Assembly (NCBI GenBank): GCA_018242215.1
Contig: JAFECG010000031.1
Coordinates: forward strand, 1-64,000
Reading direction: 5' to 3'
Length of the DNA stretch: 64,000 nucleotides
From: Pseudomonadota bacterium
GTDB lineage: Bacteria > Pseudomonadota > Alphaproteobacteria > Rhizobiales > Hyphomicrobiaceae
Made by a program: the position numbers and the translations under genes. The notes beneath the pieces are model-generated. The model was not told the DNA's origin. It worked only from the letters and a program-made list of their open reading frames with translations, and ran no database searches. Shown piece by piece: positions 52,366 through 62,887 of the stretch. Numbering within the stretch: the first letter of the stretch is position 1; every line of letters begins with the position of its first letter.

Positions 52366-53991
52366 CTAAACGGGCACGGTCTGAATGCGGCCCTTGGGCT
52401 GCGCCTTGAGCCAAAACGAGATGAGAAGCCTGACGACCGTCACCGATGCGAAGATCGACGTCATGATGCCGATCGTCAGCGTGACGGCAAAACCGCGGAT
52501 CGGACCAGAGCCGAGCCAGAACATGATGATGGCGCAAGCAAGCGTCGTCAGCTGGCTGTCTGCAATCGTCACAAAGGCGCGCTGGAAACCGGCGTCGATG
52601 GCGGAGACCGGCGTCTTCCCCGTGCGCAACTCTTCGCGAACGCGCTCGTAGATCAGGACGTTCGCGTCGACAGCCATCGCGACGCCCAAGACGAGACCGG
52701 CGATGCCGGGCAACGTCAGCGTCGAACCGATGATGGTCATCAGTGCAACCGTCAGAATCAAATGCACGACGAGACCGACACAGGCAAAGATGCCGAAGGT
52801 GCCATAGGCGAGGACTGTCAGAAAGATCACTGCGATGCCGCCGATGATGCCTGCGCGCTTGCCGTCCGCGATAGAGTCCGCCCCAAGAGACGGTCCGACA
52901 GTCCGCTCCTCAACGATCGTCAACTTCGTTGGCAACGCGCCCGATCGGAGCTGAACGGCCAAACGATTGGAGCTTTCGACCGTGAAGTTTCCGGATATTT
53001 GACCTGACCCGCCCAAGATCGGCTCGCGGATGACAGGCGCAGACAAGACCTTGTCATCCAGCACGATGGCGAATGGTTTGCCGACGTTGTTCTTCGTGAA
53101 ATTGGCAAACTTGCGGGCACCGACCTGATTGAAGCGGAAATTGATGACGGGCTCGTTGGTGCGGCTGTCGAAGCCGGGCTGCGCATCGGCCAGATCCTCG
53201 CCCTGCACGACGGGCTGCTCACGCAGGAGATATTCGCTGGGGCCGCCCTCTTCCTTGTCGCTCGGATAGATCTTGTATCCGGCCGGGATTGCGGTTTCCT
53301 TCGCCTCGTCGGCGGACATCGACGGATTGACTTCGTGGAAAGTGAGCTTCGCCGTCTCGCCGATAAGAGCTTTGAGGTCTTTCGTGTCCTTCAAACCGGG
53401 AAACTGGATGAGGATTCGGTCGAGCCCCTGTCGCACAATCGTCGATTCCGACGTGCCGAGATTGTTGATACGGCGGTTGATCGTCTCGATGGAGGCTGCG
53501 GCCGCGTTCGAGAGTCGGGCGCGAAGTCCCGCTTCCGATGGCTTGATCACGATCGACCCGGGATCGTTGCCTTCGTTGACGTCGACGTCGTAACCACCCG
53601 TTCCGAGAACCGCGCTGCCGATCGGCTGCCTGACCTTGCGTAGCTCCTTGAGAGCGGCGTCCCGTTCGTCCGGTTTGGCGAGCTTGATGACAAGCTGCTG
53701 CGTTCCTTGAATACCGATACCGGTAAACCCGATCCGTGCATCACGCAGCACTTTGCGCGACTCATCTCGCAAGTTGTTGAGCCAATCCTTCTTGATCTCT
53801 CCCTCGTCCATCGCGAGGAGCAGATAGGCGCCACCCTGCAGGTCGAGCCCCAGCGGCATCTGCATCTTCGGCATGAACGAAGGCCATGATGCGACCGTCT
53901 CCTTCGAGAAGAAGTTCGGCATCGCGACTATTAAGCCCGCAAGACAGGTCAGGATAATGAGGGCAATTTTCGTGCGGGTGAATTGCAGCAT
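52366..53991 (-). CDS. secD: preprotein translocase subunit SecD
   Basis: A 541-residue protein with an N-terminal helix, GLDLQGGAYLLLAMD, a large periplasmic domain and six C-terminal helices with GVAMAVDANVLIYERVREEL. The start at 53991 (MLQFTRTK) is the family position. It lies between yajC and secF. Confidence 0.97.
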   Translation of the reverse strand: MLQFTRTKIALIILTCLAGLIVAMPNFFSKETVASWPSFMPKMQMPLGLDLQGGAYLLLAMDEGEIKKDWLNNLRDESRKVLRDARIGFTGIGIQGTQQLVIKLAKPDERDAALKELRKVRQPIGSAVLGTGGYDVDVNEGNDPGSIVIKPSEAGLRARLSNAAAASIETINRRINNLGTSESTIVRQGLDRILIQFPGLKDTKDLKALIGETAKLTFHEVNPSMSADEAKETAIPAGYKIYPSDKEEGGPSEYLLREQPVVQGEDLADAQPGFDSRTNEPVINFRFNQVGARKFANFTKNNVGKPFAIVLDDKVLSAPVIREPILGGSGQISGNFTVESSNRLAVQLRSGALPTKLTIVEERTVGPSLGADSIADGKRAGIIGGIAVIFLTVLAYGTFGIFACVGLVVHLILTVALMTIIGSTLTLPGIAGLVLGVAMAVDANVLIYERVREELRTGKTPVSAIDAGFQRAFVTIADSQLTTLACAIIMFWLGSGPIRGFAVTLTIGIMTSIFASVTVVRLLISFWLKAQPKGRIQTVPV

Positions 53992-54079
53992 CGGAAATGG
54001 GTCTCGTGCATTAGGAGATGTGCGGATCAATCACCGCGCATCGGGCGAATACTCATTTTCGCACGCGAGATCGGTGTGA

Positions 54080-54424
54080 TCACGTTGCGTCTTTGACAGG
54101 TTCGCCTTTGGCGCGCACTTCCATCAAAGTGCTCTTGACGATGCGGACCTTGAGATTTTCGGCAAGCTCGACCTCGATCTCGTCGCTCGTGTCAGACGCC
54201 TTCGTGACTTTGCCGACCATACCACCGGAGGTGACGACCGTATCGCCCCGGCGCACGGAATTGACCCGTTCGCGAAGTTCCTTGGCGCGCTGCGACTGCG
54301 GGCGGATCAAGAGGAAATAGAAGATCGCCAGCATCAGGAGCATGGGGATCAGAAGGCCGCCAAGCGGATCGAGCGGGCTTGAGGATGTCGATGCTGCCTG
54401 TGCGAACGCGGGGGTCGTAAACAT
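54080..54424 (-). CDS. yajC: preprotein translocase accessory subunit YajC
   Basis: A 114-residue protein with one membrane helix (LLIPMLLMLAIFYFLLIRPQ) and GDTVVTSGGMVGKVTK. YajC binds SecDF. It begins the yajC-secD-secF operon. Confidence 0.96.
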   Translation of the reverse strand: MFTTPAFAQAASTSSSPLDPLGGLLIPMLLMLAIFYFLLIRPQSQRAKELRERVNSVRRGDTVVTSGGMVGKVTKASDTSDEIEVELAENLKVRIVKSTLMEVRAKGEPVKDAT

Positions 54425-54607
54425 TGCGAAGGAACGTCCTTTTGGATGCGATTGAAATAAGCACTACCGCCCCGGAACCCAATGGGCCGGGGGAAAGAGC
54501 CCCTCAAATTTCGGGCGGACTATAGTGGTCCGAGGCCCTTTTGCAACCACACAAAGCCCTGTCAAAGGACGTTGGCATGCGCACCCGCAGCGATTAAACA
54601 CGGTTTT

Positions 54608-54628
54608 CCCGGCGGATAGCTCGCCGGG
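54608..54628 (+). terminator. hairpin just before the DUF815 gene
   Basis: CCCGGCG (54608-54614) and CGCCGGG (54622-54628) pair around a 7-nt loop and are followed by CTTTCGTCTT. It lies 24 bases before the ATG, so it may be a weak terminator or a leader element. Confidence 0.4.
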
Positions 54629-54651
54629 CTTTCGTCTTCCTGGAAATCAAT

Positions 54652-55506
54652 ATGACTGATGCCGACGCTTATCGCCCGCTTCTCGAGCGGATCGCAGACG
54701 CCCTCGAGCGCCTCAGCCCTCCCCCTTTACGTGCGGGGGATTTCTCCGCTGCCGACGCCTTCATTTGGCAGGCAGAGAGCAACAGTTTCGAGCCGGTGCC
54801 GGAAGTCAGCGGCGTACCGCTGAAGCTTTTGAAGGGCATCGACCGCACCGCCGGCATCCTGCTCGACAACACCCGGAGGTTTGCTGCGGGGTTCCCCGCC
54901 AACAATGCGCTGCTCTGGGGTTCCCGCGGTATGGGCAAATCAAGCCTCGTCAAGGCGGCGCATGCCGATGCGCTCGCCATCAGCGGCGGTCTGAAGCTCG
55001 TCGAAATCCATCGCGAAGACATCTCGTCGCTGCCTCGGTGTCTCGCTCTCCTGAAGGCCGCGCCTTTCCGCTTCATCGTCTTTTGTGACGACCTCTCGTT
55101 CGACCACGACGACACTAGCTACAAGTCGCTCAAAGCCGTGCTCGATGGCGGCATCGAGGGACGGCCGAAAAACGTCCTTTTCTACGCCACGTCGAACCGG
55201 CGTCATCTGATGCCGCGCGACATGATCGACAACGAGCGCGCCACAGCCATCAATCCCGGCGAAGCGACGGAAGAGAAAGTCTCACTGTCGGACCGTTTCG
55301 GTCTTTGGCTCGGCTTCCACAATGCAAGCCAGGACGACTATCTCGCGATGGTACGGGCTTACGTCGAGCACTTCGGCATCAGAGTGCCCGACGATGAACT
55401 CGAGCGTGACGCGCTCGAATGGGCGACGACGCGCGGCGCGCGGTCCGGCCGCGTGGCCTGGCAGTACGTGCAGGATCTCGCAGGGCGCAACAAGACATCG
55501 CTTTAG
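54652..55506 (+). CDS. DUF815 P-loop ATPase
   Basis: A 284-residue AAA+-like protein of the DUF815 family. Walker A is GSRGMGKSS, Walker B-like FIVFCDDLSFD, and FYATSNRRHLMPRD is a conserved block. It is cytoplasmic. The cellular role is unknown. Confidence 0.93.
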   Translation: MTDADAYRPLLERIADALERLSPPPLRAGDFSAADAFIWQAESNSFEPVPEVSGVPLKLLKGIDRTAGILLDNTRRFAAGFPANNALLWGSRGMGKSSLVKAAHADALAISGGLKLVEIHREDISSLPRCLALLKAAPFRFIVFCDDLSFDHDDTSYKSLKAVLDGGIEGRPKNVLFYATSNRRHLMPRDMIDNERATAINPGEATEEKVSLSDRFGLWLGFHNASQDDYLAMVRAYVEHFGIRVPDDELERDALEWATTRGARSGRVAWQYVQDLAGRNKTSL

Positions 55507-55645
55507 GATGCGCTCGGCGACACGCGTTCCATGCAGCGGCCGCCGAACGCCGAAGGCTTTCAGATCTATTTGGCGTCTTCGACGACTCTTGTGCTGGATC
55601 CCCGCGCATCGCTCGCTTTGCTTACTTGCGCGAGGATGATGTTAG

Positions 55646-55686
55646 GGCGCTTGCAGCCGGCTCCGCTCAGCGGAGCCGCAAGCGCC
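55646..55686. terminator. long GC-rich hairpin
   Basis: An inner stem CGGCTCCGCT (55658-55667)/AGCGGAGCCG (55669-55678) lies inside an outer stem GGCGCTTG/CAAGCGCC (55646-55653/55679-55686). It is between the DUF815 gene and the leftward dipM-like gene. It likely marks the end of the DUF815 transcript. Confidence 0.55.
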
Positions 55687-55687
55687 A

Positions 55688-55719
55688 AACAAAAAGAGAG
55701 CCGGAGCAGACGGTCCGGC
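55688..55719 (-). terminator. rho-independent terminator of the dipM-like gene
   Basis: Read leftward, GCCGGA (55714-55719) pairs with TCCGGC (55700-55705) and is followed by TCTCTTTTTGTTT. This is a standard terminator 50 bases after the dipM-like stop. Confidence 0.8.
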
Positions 55720-55769
55720 CCTCAGTCTTCCCTCTATGCCAGCGCGTTGCCCCGCGCTAGACCGTCACG

Positions 55770-57380
55770 TCAGAGCCTCTCGAGATACGGGAGCGGATCG
55801 ACCGGTCTCGAGCCCTGACGTAGTTCGAAATGAATCTGCGGCTGATCGACGGTGCCGGTCTTACCCGCCTTCGCGATGACCTGACCGCGTTTGACCTTGT
55901 CGCCGCGCTTGACGAGTAGCTCGTCGTTGTGGGCGTAGGCCGTCACCCAGCCGTTGTCGTGACGCAGCAGCACAAGGTTGCCATAGCCCTTCAGCTCGCT
56001 GCCCGCGTAGGCGACGATGCCGGCTTCGGCGGCGTGAACGTCGGTGCCGAGCGGCACCTGAAGATTGATGCCGTCGTTGTGCGTGCCGTCGGGGCGACCA
56101 CCGAATCCAGCGATGATCTTGCCGCTCGCAGGCCAGCGCAGTTTGACGCTGTCGACGGACGCGGGAGCCGAAGACGGCGGCGGAGCGGCGATGGCGACCT
56201 TCTGTTCCTGCGCGGACTGAGCTTGCCGTTGCGCGGGCGGCGATGGAGGAGATGGCTGCACCGGCGGCACGACGGGGGAAGCATCCGTTGTCTTGTCGGA
56301 GAGCGATGCGACACGCTTCTCGCCGTTGATGATCGTCGGCTGCATTGTCGTCGAGTCGCCATAGCGCTCCGGCTCGGACTCGGAGGGCCTTGCGGTTGCC
56401 GGCGGTGCGACCTGAGCGGGCGCATATTGCGGAAGCGGCGGCGCTGGCGGCGTATTCTGCGCGACGCGCGGAGGCGCCTCAGCCGCGCCCTCCCCCGGAA
56501 CCCGGAGTGTCACGCCGGGCTTGACGCGAAGCGGATCGCTGATGCCATTGACCTGCTGCAGCTCAGAGACTCTGACGCGATGTTCGCGCGCGATCCCATA
56601 AAGAGAGTCGCCGGGCTTCACGGTATAGCTGGCATTGTATCGCGCGGCGACTTCCGGTGATGCCTGCGCGAGCGGAACAGGCGCAGGCCGTGCCGCTTCG
56701 ACAGCCGCACTTGCCGCCGCAGCACTCGACCGCGGTGCCGACACAGTCTCGGACGCGGGCAAGTAAAGCTTCTGCCCTGGATGGATATTCGGGTTGCTGA
56801 GGTTGTTCAGCGACGTCAACTCGGTAAGCGAGACGTGATGGCGGCGCGACAAGCCGTAGAGCGTGTCGCCCGGCTGCACCTCAATCAATTCGCCCTTGGC
56901 GGTGCGAGACGCGTGCGGGGCTGCGCTCGCGCGATCATAGCTTGGCTGGCGCGGCGCCTGCCCGAACGGCTTCGCCTGATATGCGGGCTGGCGATACGCC
57001 GGCTGCTGATAGGCCGGTTGCCGGTACGATGGTTGCTGATACTGCTGCGGTGGCGGGGGCGCGTAGGGCGCCGGACCGTCGTTCGTATCGGAAAGCGCGG
57101 CGACCTGAACATTCGAAGCCCCGGCGCCATAGGGTCCGCGCGGCGTGGCCCCTTCGACCGATTGGTTATCGCTCAGTGAACTGGTGTGCACGGGCTCGGG
57201 CGGAACAGGGTTACTTCCTGTCGCCGGCGGATCGTCGAAATTGAAGGACGTGCTATCGAAGCGGCGAACATCCGCGCTGCATCCGACGAGGACGATGCTT
57301 GTAAATATTACGGAAAAAGCTCTGGCGGACTTGAGGCCCAAGCGCCCGCACTGGCCTACGCCAACACAACTCATCATGGT
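55770..57380 (-). CDS. LysM-M23 lipoprotein, DipM/NlpD-like
   Basis: A 536-residue lipoprotein (lipobox LVGC in SIVLVGCSADVRR). It has Gln/Pro/Tyr-rich repeats (YQQPSYRQPAYQQPAYRQ), two LysM domains (TLYGLSRRHHVSLTELTSLN and SLYGIAREHRVRVSELQQVN) and a C-terminal LytM/M23 domain. In the M23 site the usual Asp of HxxxD is replaced in THNDGINLQV, while YAHN and IHFEL remain. Alphaproteobacterial DipM relatives share this Asn and activate amidases. AGAGGTG precedes ATG 57380. Confidence 0.87.
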   Translation of the reverse strand, partial: TMMSCVGVGQCGRLGLKSARAFSVIFTSIVLVGCSADVRRFDSTSFNFDDPPATGSNPVPPEPVHTSSLSDNQSVEGATPRGPYGAGASNVQVAALSDTNDGPAPYAPPPPQQYQQPSYRQPAYQQPAYRQPAYQAKPFGQAPRQPSYDRASAAPHASRTAKGELIEVQPGDTLYGLSRRHHVSLTELTSLNNLSNPNIHPGQKLYLPASETVSAPRSSAAAASAAVEAARPAPVPLAQASPEVAARYNASYTVKPGDSLYGIAREHRVRVSELQQVNGISDPLRVKPGVTLRVPGEGAAEAPPRVAQNTPPAPPLPQYAPAQVAPPATARPSESEPERYGDSTTMQPTIINGEKRVASLSDKTTDASPVVPPVQPSPPSPPAQRQAQSAQEQKVAIAAPPPSSAPASVDSVKLRWPASGKIIAGFGGRPDGTHNDGINLQVPLGTDVHAAEAGIVAYAGSELKGYGNLVLLRHDNGWVTAYAHNDELLVKRGDKVKRGQVIAKAGKTGTVDQPQIHFELRQGSRPVDPLPYLERL

Positions 57381-57664
57381 ACGCACCTCTACTCGCACCA
57401 TCCATTAACCTTTAACCGGTTAACAGGCGGTAAACACCGCTGCGCGATTTTATGTCGATGCCCCGATTTGTCGTGCCGTGATGAGAGCCGCGCGCTCTTG
57501 CCCAGAGAGTGAGCGGCCAAGGTGAAGAGGAAGAAGCAGAGTCGGAAAGCGATGCGTGCGCACCGCTCTGGCATTTTCACTTAGATGAGAATTGCGCTTT
57601 CTTCGCGGATAGATTTCGTCTTTCCGGCGGCCTTTTGATAAACGCCGCGCGCCCTCTCCATCAG

Positions 57665-58429
57665 TCAGGCGAGGCGGCTTCCGAGCGATTTCAATACAGC
57701 GTGGTCGGTGAGATCGACAGTCAACGGCGTAACGGAAATCTTGCCTTCCGCGATCGCGGCAAGATCAGTACCAGGAACGAGCGTCGACTTTCTGCGCTCG
57801 AACCCGAACCAGAAATAGGGCGTGCCCCATGGATCGGTGCGACTGTCGATATCGAGAAGCGCCTGATCGCGAACGCCCTGCGACGTCACAGCGACGCCTT
57901 TGATGTCCTCCGGGGCCGCGTCAGGAAAATTGACGTTGATGAGCGTTTTCGGATCCCATTTTTCGTCAAGCAGTTTTCGGATGAGCGACGGTGCATGTGC
58001 CAGAGGGGTTTCCCACAGCGCGCGGCGCGCGCCCTCCTCGAATCCCATCATCAGAGAAAGCGCAATCGAAGGGATGCCGAGGATCGCGCCTTCCATTGCC
58101 GCGGCGACGGTACCCGAATAGGTGACATCTTCCGCCAGATTAGAACCGTGGTTGACGCCCGACAGGATGAGATCGGGCGGCTCATCGATGAGGATGTGGC
58201 GGACGGCCATGATCACGCAGTCGGTCGGTGTTCCGGCGATCGCGTAGGTGCGCTCGTCGAGCTTGCGCTGTCTGAGCGGCGTGTGGAGCGTCATCGAATG
58301 AGCCGTACCCGACTGGTTGGTCTCGGGCGCGACGGTCCAGATATCGGGCGAAATTCCGAGCGCGATGGCTTTGAGAATTTCAAGCCCCCGCGCGTTGATA
58401 CCGTCGTCGTTGGTAATGAGGATGCGCAT
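57665..58429 (-). CDS. surE: 5'/3'-nucleotidase SurE
   Basis: A 254-residue protein: MRILITNDDGINARGLEIL (metal-binding Asp-Asp), PETNQSGTAHSMTLH and LSGVNHGSNLAEDVTYSGT. It dephosphorylates nucleoside monophosphates. It follows serS, separated by a palindromic repeat. Confidence 0.97.
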   Translation of the reverse strand: MRILITNDDGINARGLEILKAIALGISPDIWTVAPETNQSGTAHSMTLHTPLRQRKLDERTYAIAGTPTDCVIMAVRHILIDEPPDLILSGVNHGSNLAEDVTYSGTVAAAMEGAILGIPSIALSLMMGFEEGARRALWETPLAHAPSLIRKLLDEKWDPKTLINVNFPDAAPEDIKGVAVTSQGVRDQALLDIDSRTDPWGTPYFWFGFERRKSTLVPGTDLAAIAEGKISVTPLTVDLTDHAVLKSLGSRLA

Positions 58430-58455
58430 TTTGGACTTTCAATCGATTCATCTCC

Positions 58456-58573
58456 CTCGCCCCGTCCTTACGGGGAAAGGGCTGGGGTGAGGGGCAGCGG
58501 CGTGTTGCATTGTTCGTTGCCGCCCCTCACCCTAACCCTCTCCCCATGCTAAGTGCAGGGCATGGGGAGAGGG
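58456..58573. repeat. REP-like palindromic repeat element
   Basis: Three inverted repeats occur in series: CCCCGT/ACGGGG (58460-58475), GGGTGAGGGGC/GCCCCTCACCC (58485-58495/58522-58532), and a 14-bp perfect stem CCCTCTCCCCATGC with GCATGGGGAGAGGG (58536-58549/58560-58573). This lies between surE and serS. A decayed copy may lie near 15680-15717. Confidence 0.7.
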
Positions 58574-58577
58574 AATT

Positions 58578-59870
<1,293 letters not shown>

Positions 59871-59974
59871 TCACGGTCGAAACGGTGAGGCCGTCCTATA
59901 CGATGCTTTTCACCCGGTCCAGTCTGGGCAATTGGATGGCGCCCGCTAGGCAGGCGCCATCCGAACTGAAGGGA

Positions 59975-60124
59975 CTAGCGGCAGTCCCAAACGCCGTGCG
60001 GCGTGTAATCGTGATCTTCGCAGGACTGATAGACGCCGCTATCGTAAGCCGACGCGTCCGCGAGCGAGGTTGTTACGGCAGAAAATGCCACGACTGCGAT
60101 GGCAATTTTCAGAAACGAGGTCAT
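59975..60124 (-). CDS. 49-residue secreted peptide
   Basis: A short leftward gene with GGAG about 9 bases before ATG 60124. It encodes a signal peptide (MTSFLKIAIAVVAFSAVTTS, cleavage near ASA) and a mature part of about 23 residues with two Cys (YQSC, WDC) that could form one disulfide. It lies between serS and tatC. The role is unknown. Confidence 0.6.
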   Translation of the reverse strand: MTSFLKIAIAVVAFSAVTTSLADASAYDSGVYQSCEDHDYTPHGVWDCR

Positions 60125-60231
60125 GGGGGAAACTCCTTGATATCGGTTAGAGGATGTTTCGCCCGCCGAGTGCGTTTTCTCCTACGCGTGGATACGACGT
60201 CCACGCGGATGACGTTACCCTTGCGTTTCTG

Positions 60232-60248
60232 AAACGCACGAGAAATGT
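60232..60248. terminator. 17-bp palindrome after tatC
   Basis: TGCGTTTC (60232-60239), T, GAAACGCA (60241-60248) form an exact palindrome 21 bases after the tatC stop. No T tract follows on the minus strand, so it may be a terminator stem or a binding site. Confidence 0.4.
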
Positions 60249-60269
60249 CAGCGTTGAAACGAATGGCAG

Positions 60270-61097
60270 CTATGCCGCGGAGTTCGCTTTCGCCTGCTGT
60301 CTCTCAACGAAACGAACAGCAAGGATCGATGCTTCATAGAGCCCGATCGTTGGGAAAGCCATGATGCACATGCTCAAGGCATCTGGCGGCGTCAAAAGAG
60401 CTGCCGCGGCGAAGATGCCGACGATGGCGTAACGCCGTCCGCTCGCCAAAGCGGCCGACGTAACAAGTCCTGTGCGTGCAAGTAGCGTCAATACGACCGG
60501 TAATTGGAAGACGATGCCAAAGCCGAAGATCAGCGTCATGATGAGCGACAGGTATTCGGAAACCTTCGGCAACAGCTCGATCTCGGGCGCGCCCGGCCCC
60601 GTGGTGTGCGTCAAGCCGATCGAAAACTTGATGATCACCGGCATCGCGACGAAATAGACCATCATCGCGCCGAGCACGAAGAGCACGGGCGTTGCGATCA
60701 GGTATGGCAGGAATGCGCGGCGCTCGTTCTTGTAAAGTCCGGGTGCAACGAACTTGTAGACCTGAGTTGCAACGATCGGAAACGATAGAAAAGCCGCGCC
60801 GAACATGGCGAGCTTCACCTGGGTCATGATCTGCTCGAGGAAGTGCGTCGCGATCAGCTTCACGTGGTCGTTGCCTGAGGCCCACATGTACGGCCAGACA
60901 AGCACGTTGTAGATGTGGCCTGCCACGGAGAAGCAGAGGAAGAACATCAGGACAAACGCGCCGAGTGCCCAGATAAGCCGTTCGCGCAGTTCGATCAGAT
61001 GATCGAGCAGAGGGGCTTTACTGGCGTCGATCTCATCCTGGCCTTCGCGCATAGGCCCGTTGTCCGAACCGGACGTCGGCGGTAGCCGCTCCTGCAT
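60270..61097 (-). CDS. tatC: Sec-independent protein translocase TatC
   Basis: A 275-residue protein with six membrane helices; LLDHLIELRERLIWALGAF and FGIVFQLPVVLTLLARTGLV are typical. It binds twin-arginine signals. It follows tatB by four bases. It could export the hydrolase at 27208-28248. Confidence 0.97.
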   Translation of the reverse strand: MQERLPPTSGSDNGPMREGQDEIDASKAPLLDHLIELRERLIWALGAFVLMFFLCFSVAGHIYNVLVWPYMWASGNDHVKLIATHFLEQIMTQVKLAMFGAAFLSFPIVATQVYKFVAPGLYKNERRAFLPYLIATPVLFVLGAMMVYFVAMPVIIKFSIGLTHTTGPGAPEIELLPKVSEYLSLIMTLIFGFGIVFQLPVVLTLLARTGLVTSAALASGRRYAIVGIFAAAALLTPPDALSMCIMAFPTIGLYEASILAVRFVERQQAKANSAA

Positions 61098-61101
61098 CGC
61101 C

Positions 61102-61533
61102 TCAAGACTCCGTCTTTTCGATGGGTGCGGGAGACTTTTCGGCTGTCGCCGTCGACGACGACTCCGCTGCAGGCGGGGACGGAAGCGGAGGCGATGGAAG
61201 CGGCTCCGATGGAGACGATGAGGAGGACGGTGCCGCCTTCGCGACCGGCGGGTCTATCCGTGCTGTCGCGCCGGCCTCGTCGATCGCGCCCTTCGCCTTC
61301 ATGACCTCGGAGTTGATCGAGGTCTGCATCTGCTCGACTTCCTTGCGCATGGCGTCGAGCTCTGCCTCGCGCATCGCGGCATCGAACTGGGCTTTGAATT
61401 CGTTGGCGTGGCGACGTACCATCCCCGCGTACCGGCCGAGGGTTCGCAGAAAGACCGGCAACTCCTTCGGGCCGACGAAAACCAGCGTCACGATCCCAAG
61501 GATCAGAAGCTCGCTCCAGCTGATGTCAAACAT
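61102..61533 (-). CDS. tatB: Tat translocase subunit TatB
   Basis: A 143-residue protein with one N-terminal helix (MFDISWSELLILGIVTLVFV), an amphipathic helix and a Ser/Pro-rich tail. It partners TatC in receptor complexes. Confidence 0.95.
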   Translation of the reverse strand: MFDISWSELLILGIVTLVFVGPKELPVFLRTLGRYAGMVRRHANEFKAQFDAAMREAELDAMRKEVEQMQTSINSEVMKAKGAIDEAGATARIDPPVAKAAPSSSSSPSEPLPSPPLPSPPAAESSSTATAEKSPAPIEKTES

Positions 61534-61580
61534 CGAGCAACCCTGTCGAGATCAGCCGCAGCATCGCGAGCGTGGAGCGG

Positions 61581-61790
61581 TCACCCGACCTTGGAGCGGT
61601 CCGGATTCGAAGCTTCGTTCTCGATCGTACGCGGCGTGGGCTTGGGCTCGTCTTCTTCCTCGGCCATGCCCTTCTTGAAGCTCTTGATGCCCTTGGCGAC
61701 GTCACCCATCAACTCGGAAATCTTGCCGCGGCCGAACAGCAACAGGGCAATGATCAAGAGCAGAAGAATATGTTGCGCGCTGAAACCCAT
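61581..61790 (-). CDS. tatA: Tat translocase pore subunit TatA
   Basis: A 69-residue protein with the TatA helix ([20 protein letters not shown]) and hinge [19 protein letters not shown]. It is the first of tatA-tatB-tatC. Confidence 0.97.
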   Translation of the reverse strand: MGFSAQHILLLLIIALLLFGRGKISELMGDVAKGIKSFKKGMAEEEDEPKPTPRTIENEASNPDRSKVG

Positions 61791-62002
61791 AGTAAACCTC
61801 TCGGCGGCGCCTCGCGGTTGGGAGCGGACCCCGCTTTTACGTATTTAGGGCTTTATTGCAGAACCACCAGGGCGCGGCAAGGTTCGTCGCACTCCACGGG
61901 AGCGTGTGGTATTCAAATTCGAGAGGCCGCAGCTTTCGAAGGCCGAGTACACGGCATCTTCGCGACCGAAGCCTCGAATTAATCAAATGTAATGATGGGC
62001 GG

Positions 62003-62866
62003 TCACGTCTCGCCGTCGGCCGATTTCGGCTCCTCAGCGGCTTCCGAAGTTTCGTCTTCTTCGAGCGGCAACGAATCCTGCTCTTCTTCCTCGTCTCCGT
62101 CATCGGTCAACGGAAGCTCGTCCGGCATCAGAGCGGCAACATCCGTGGGCGACGGCACCGTAAAGCCCGGCGGCAAATTGGCGTCCAGCAGGCCCGCCGC
62201 CTTCAAATCGGCAAGGCCGGGGAGATCCTTGATGCTGTCCATGCCGAAATGGACCAGAAATTCTTCGGTTGTGCCGTAAGTCAGCGGGCGCCCTGGCGCG
62301 CGGCGGCGTCCGCGCGGGCGGATCCAGCCCGTTTCCATCAGCACGTCGAGGGTGCCGGGGGACGTCGAGACACCGCGGATTTCCTCGATCTCGGCGCGCG
62401 TCACGGGCTGATGGTAGGCGACGATGGCCAAGGTTTCGAGCGCGGCCTTGGAGAGTTTGCGTTCCTCTTTTTGCTGGCATTCGAGCAAATAAGACATGTC
62501 GTCGGCGGTGCGGAACTGCCAACGGCCCGCGACGCGCACGAGCGTCACGCCGCGATCGCGATATTCCGCCTGCAGTGCGAGAAGAAGTGCGTTGATGTCG
62601 TCCCCGGCTTCGAGACACCGTCCGAGTGCTTTCGCGTCCAACGGCTCGGACGCCGCGAACAGCATCGCTTCGAGCCGCCGCAGCTTCTCGCGGAATGCTC
62701 TATCCGAGAGATGATCGACCGCGTCCTCGGGATCGCTCAAGGCCGGTGGCGGCCCGTGATCTTGCACCGCGTCAGCGTCATCGCTCGCAGCCGTCTCTCT
62801 CTTTTCGCGCGTATTATCCGACACCAGCGTCAGTCTCGGCGGAACCATGGCTTTTTTAGCCCCCAT
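62003..62866 (-). CDS. scpB: segregation and condensation protein B
   Basis: A 287-residue winged-helix protein: LRRLEAMLFAASEPLDAKAL, LETLAIVAYHQPVTRAEIEEI and PGRPLTYGTTEEFLVHFGM. With ScpA it forms the SMC-ScpAB condensin. An acidic C-terminal tail is unusual but common in alphaproteobacteria. Confidence 0.96.
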   Translation of the reverse strand: MGAKKAMVPPRLTLVSDNTREKRETAASDDADAVQDHGPPPALSDPEDAVDHLSDRAFREKLRRLEAMLFAASEPLDAKALGRCLEAGDDINALLLALQAEYRDRGVTLVRVAGRWQFRTADDMSYLLECQQKEERKLSKAALETLAIVAYHQPVTRAEIEEIRGVSTSPGTLDVLMETGWIRPRGRRRAPGRPLTYGTTEEFLVHFGMDSIKDLPGLADLKAAGLLDANLPPGFTVPSPTDVAALMPDELPLTDDGDEEEEQDSLPLEEDETSEAAEEPKSADGET

Positions 62867-62887
62867 ATGACGGTCTTTGCGGCACGG

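Noticed and set aside
57406-57425. TTAA-rich palindrome upstream of the dipM-like gene as a CtrA site
   Set aside because: The TTAA elements are 3, 4 or 11 bases apart, not 7 as in the CtrA consensus.
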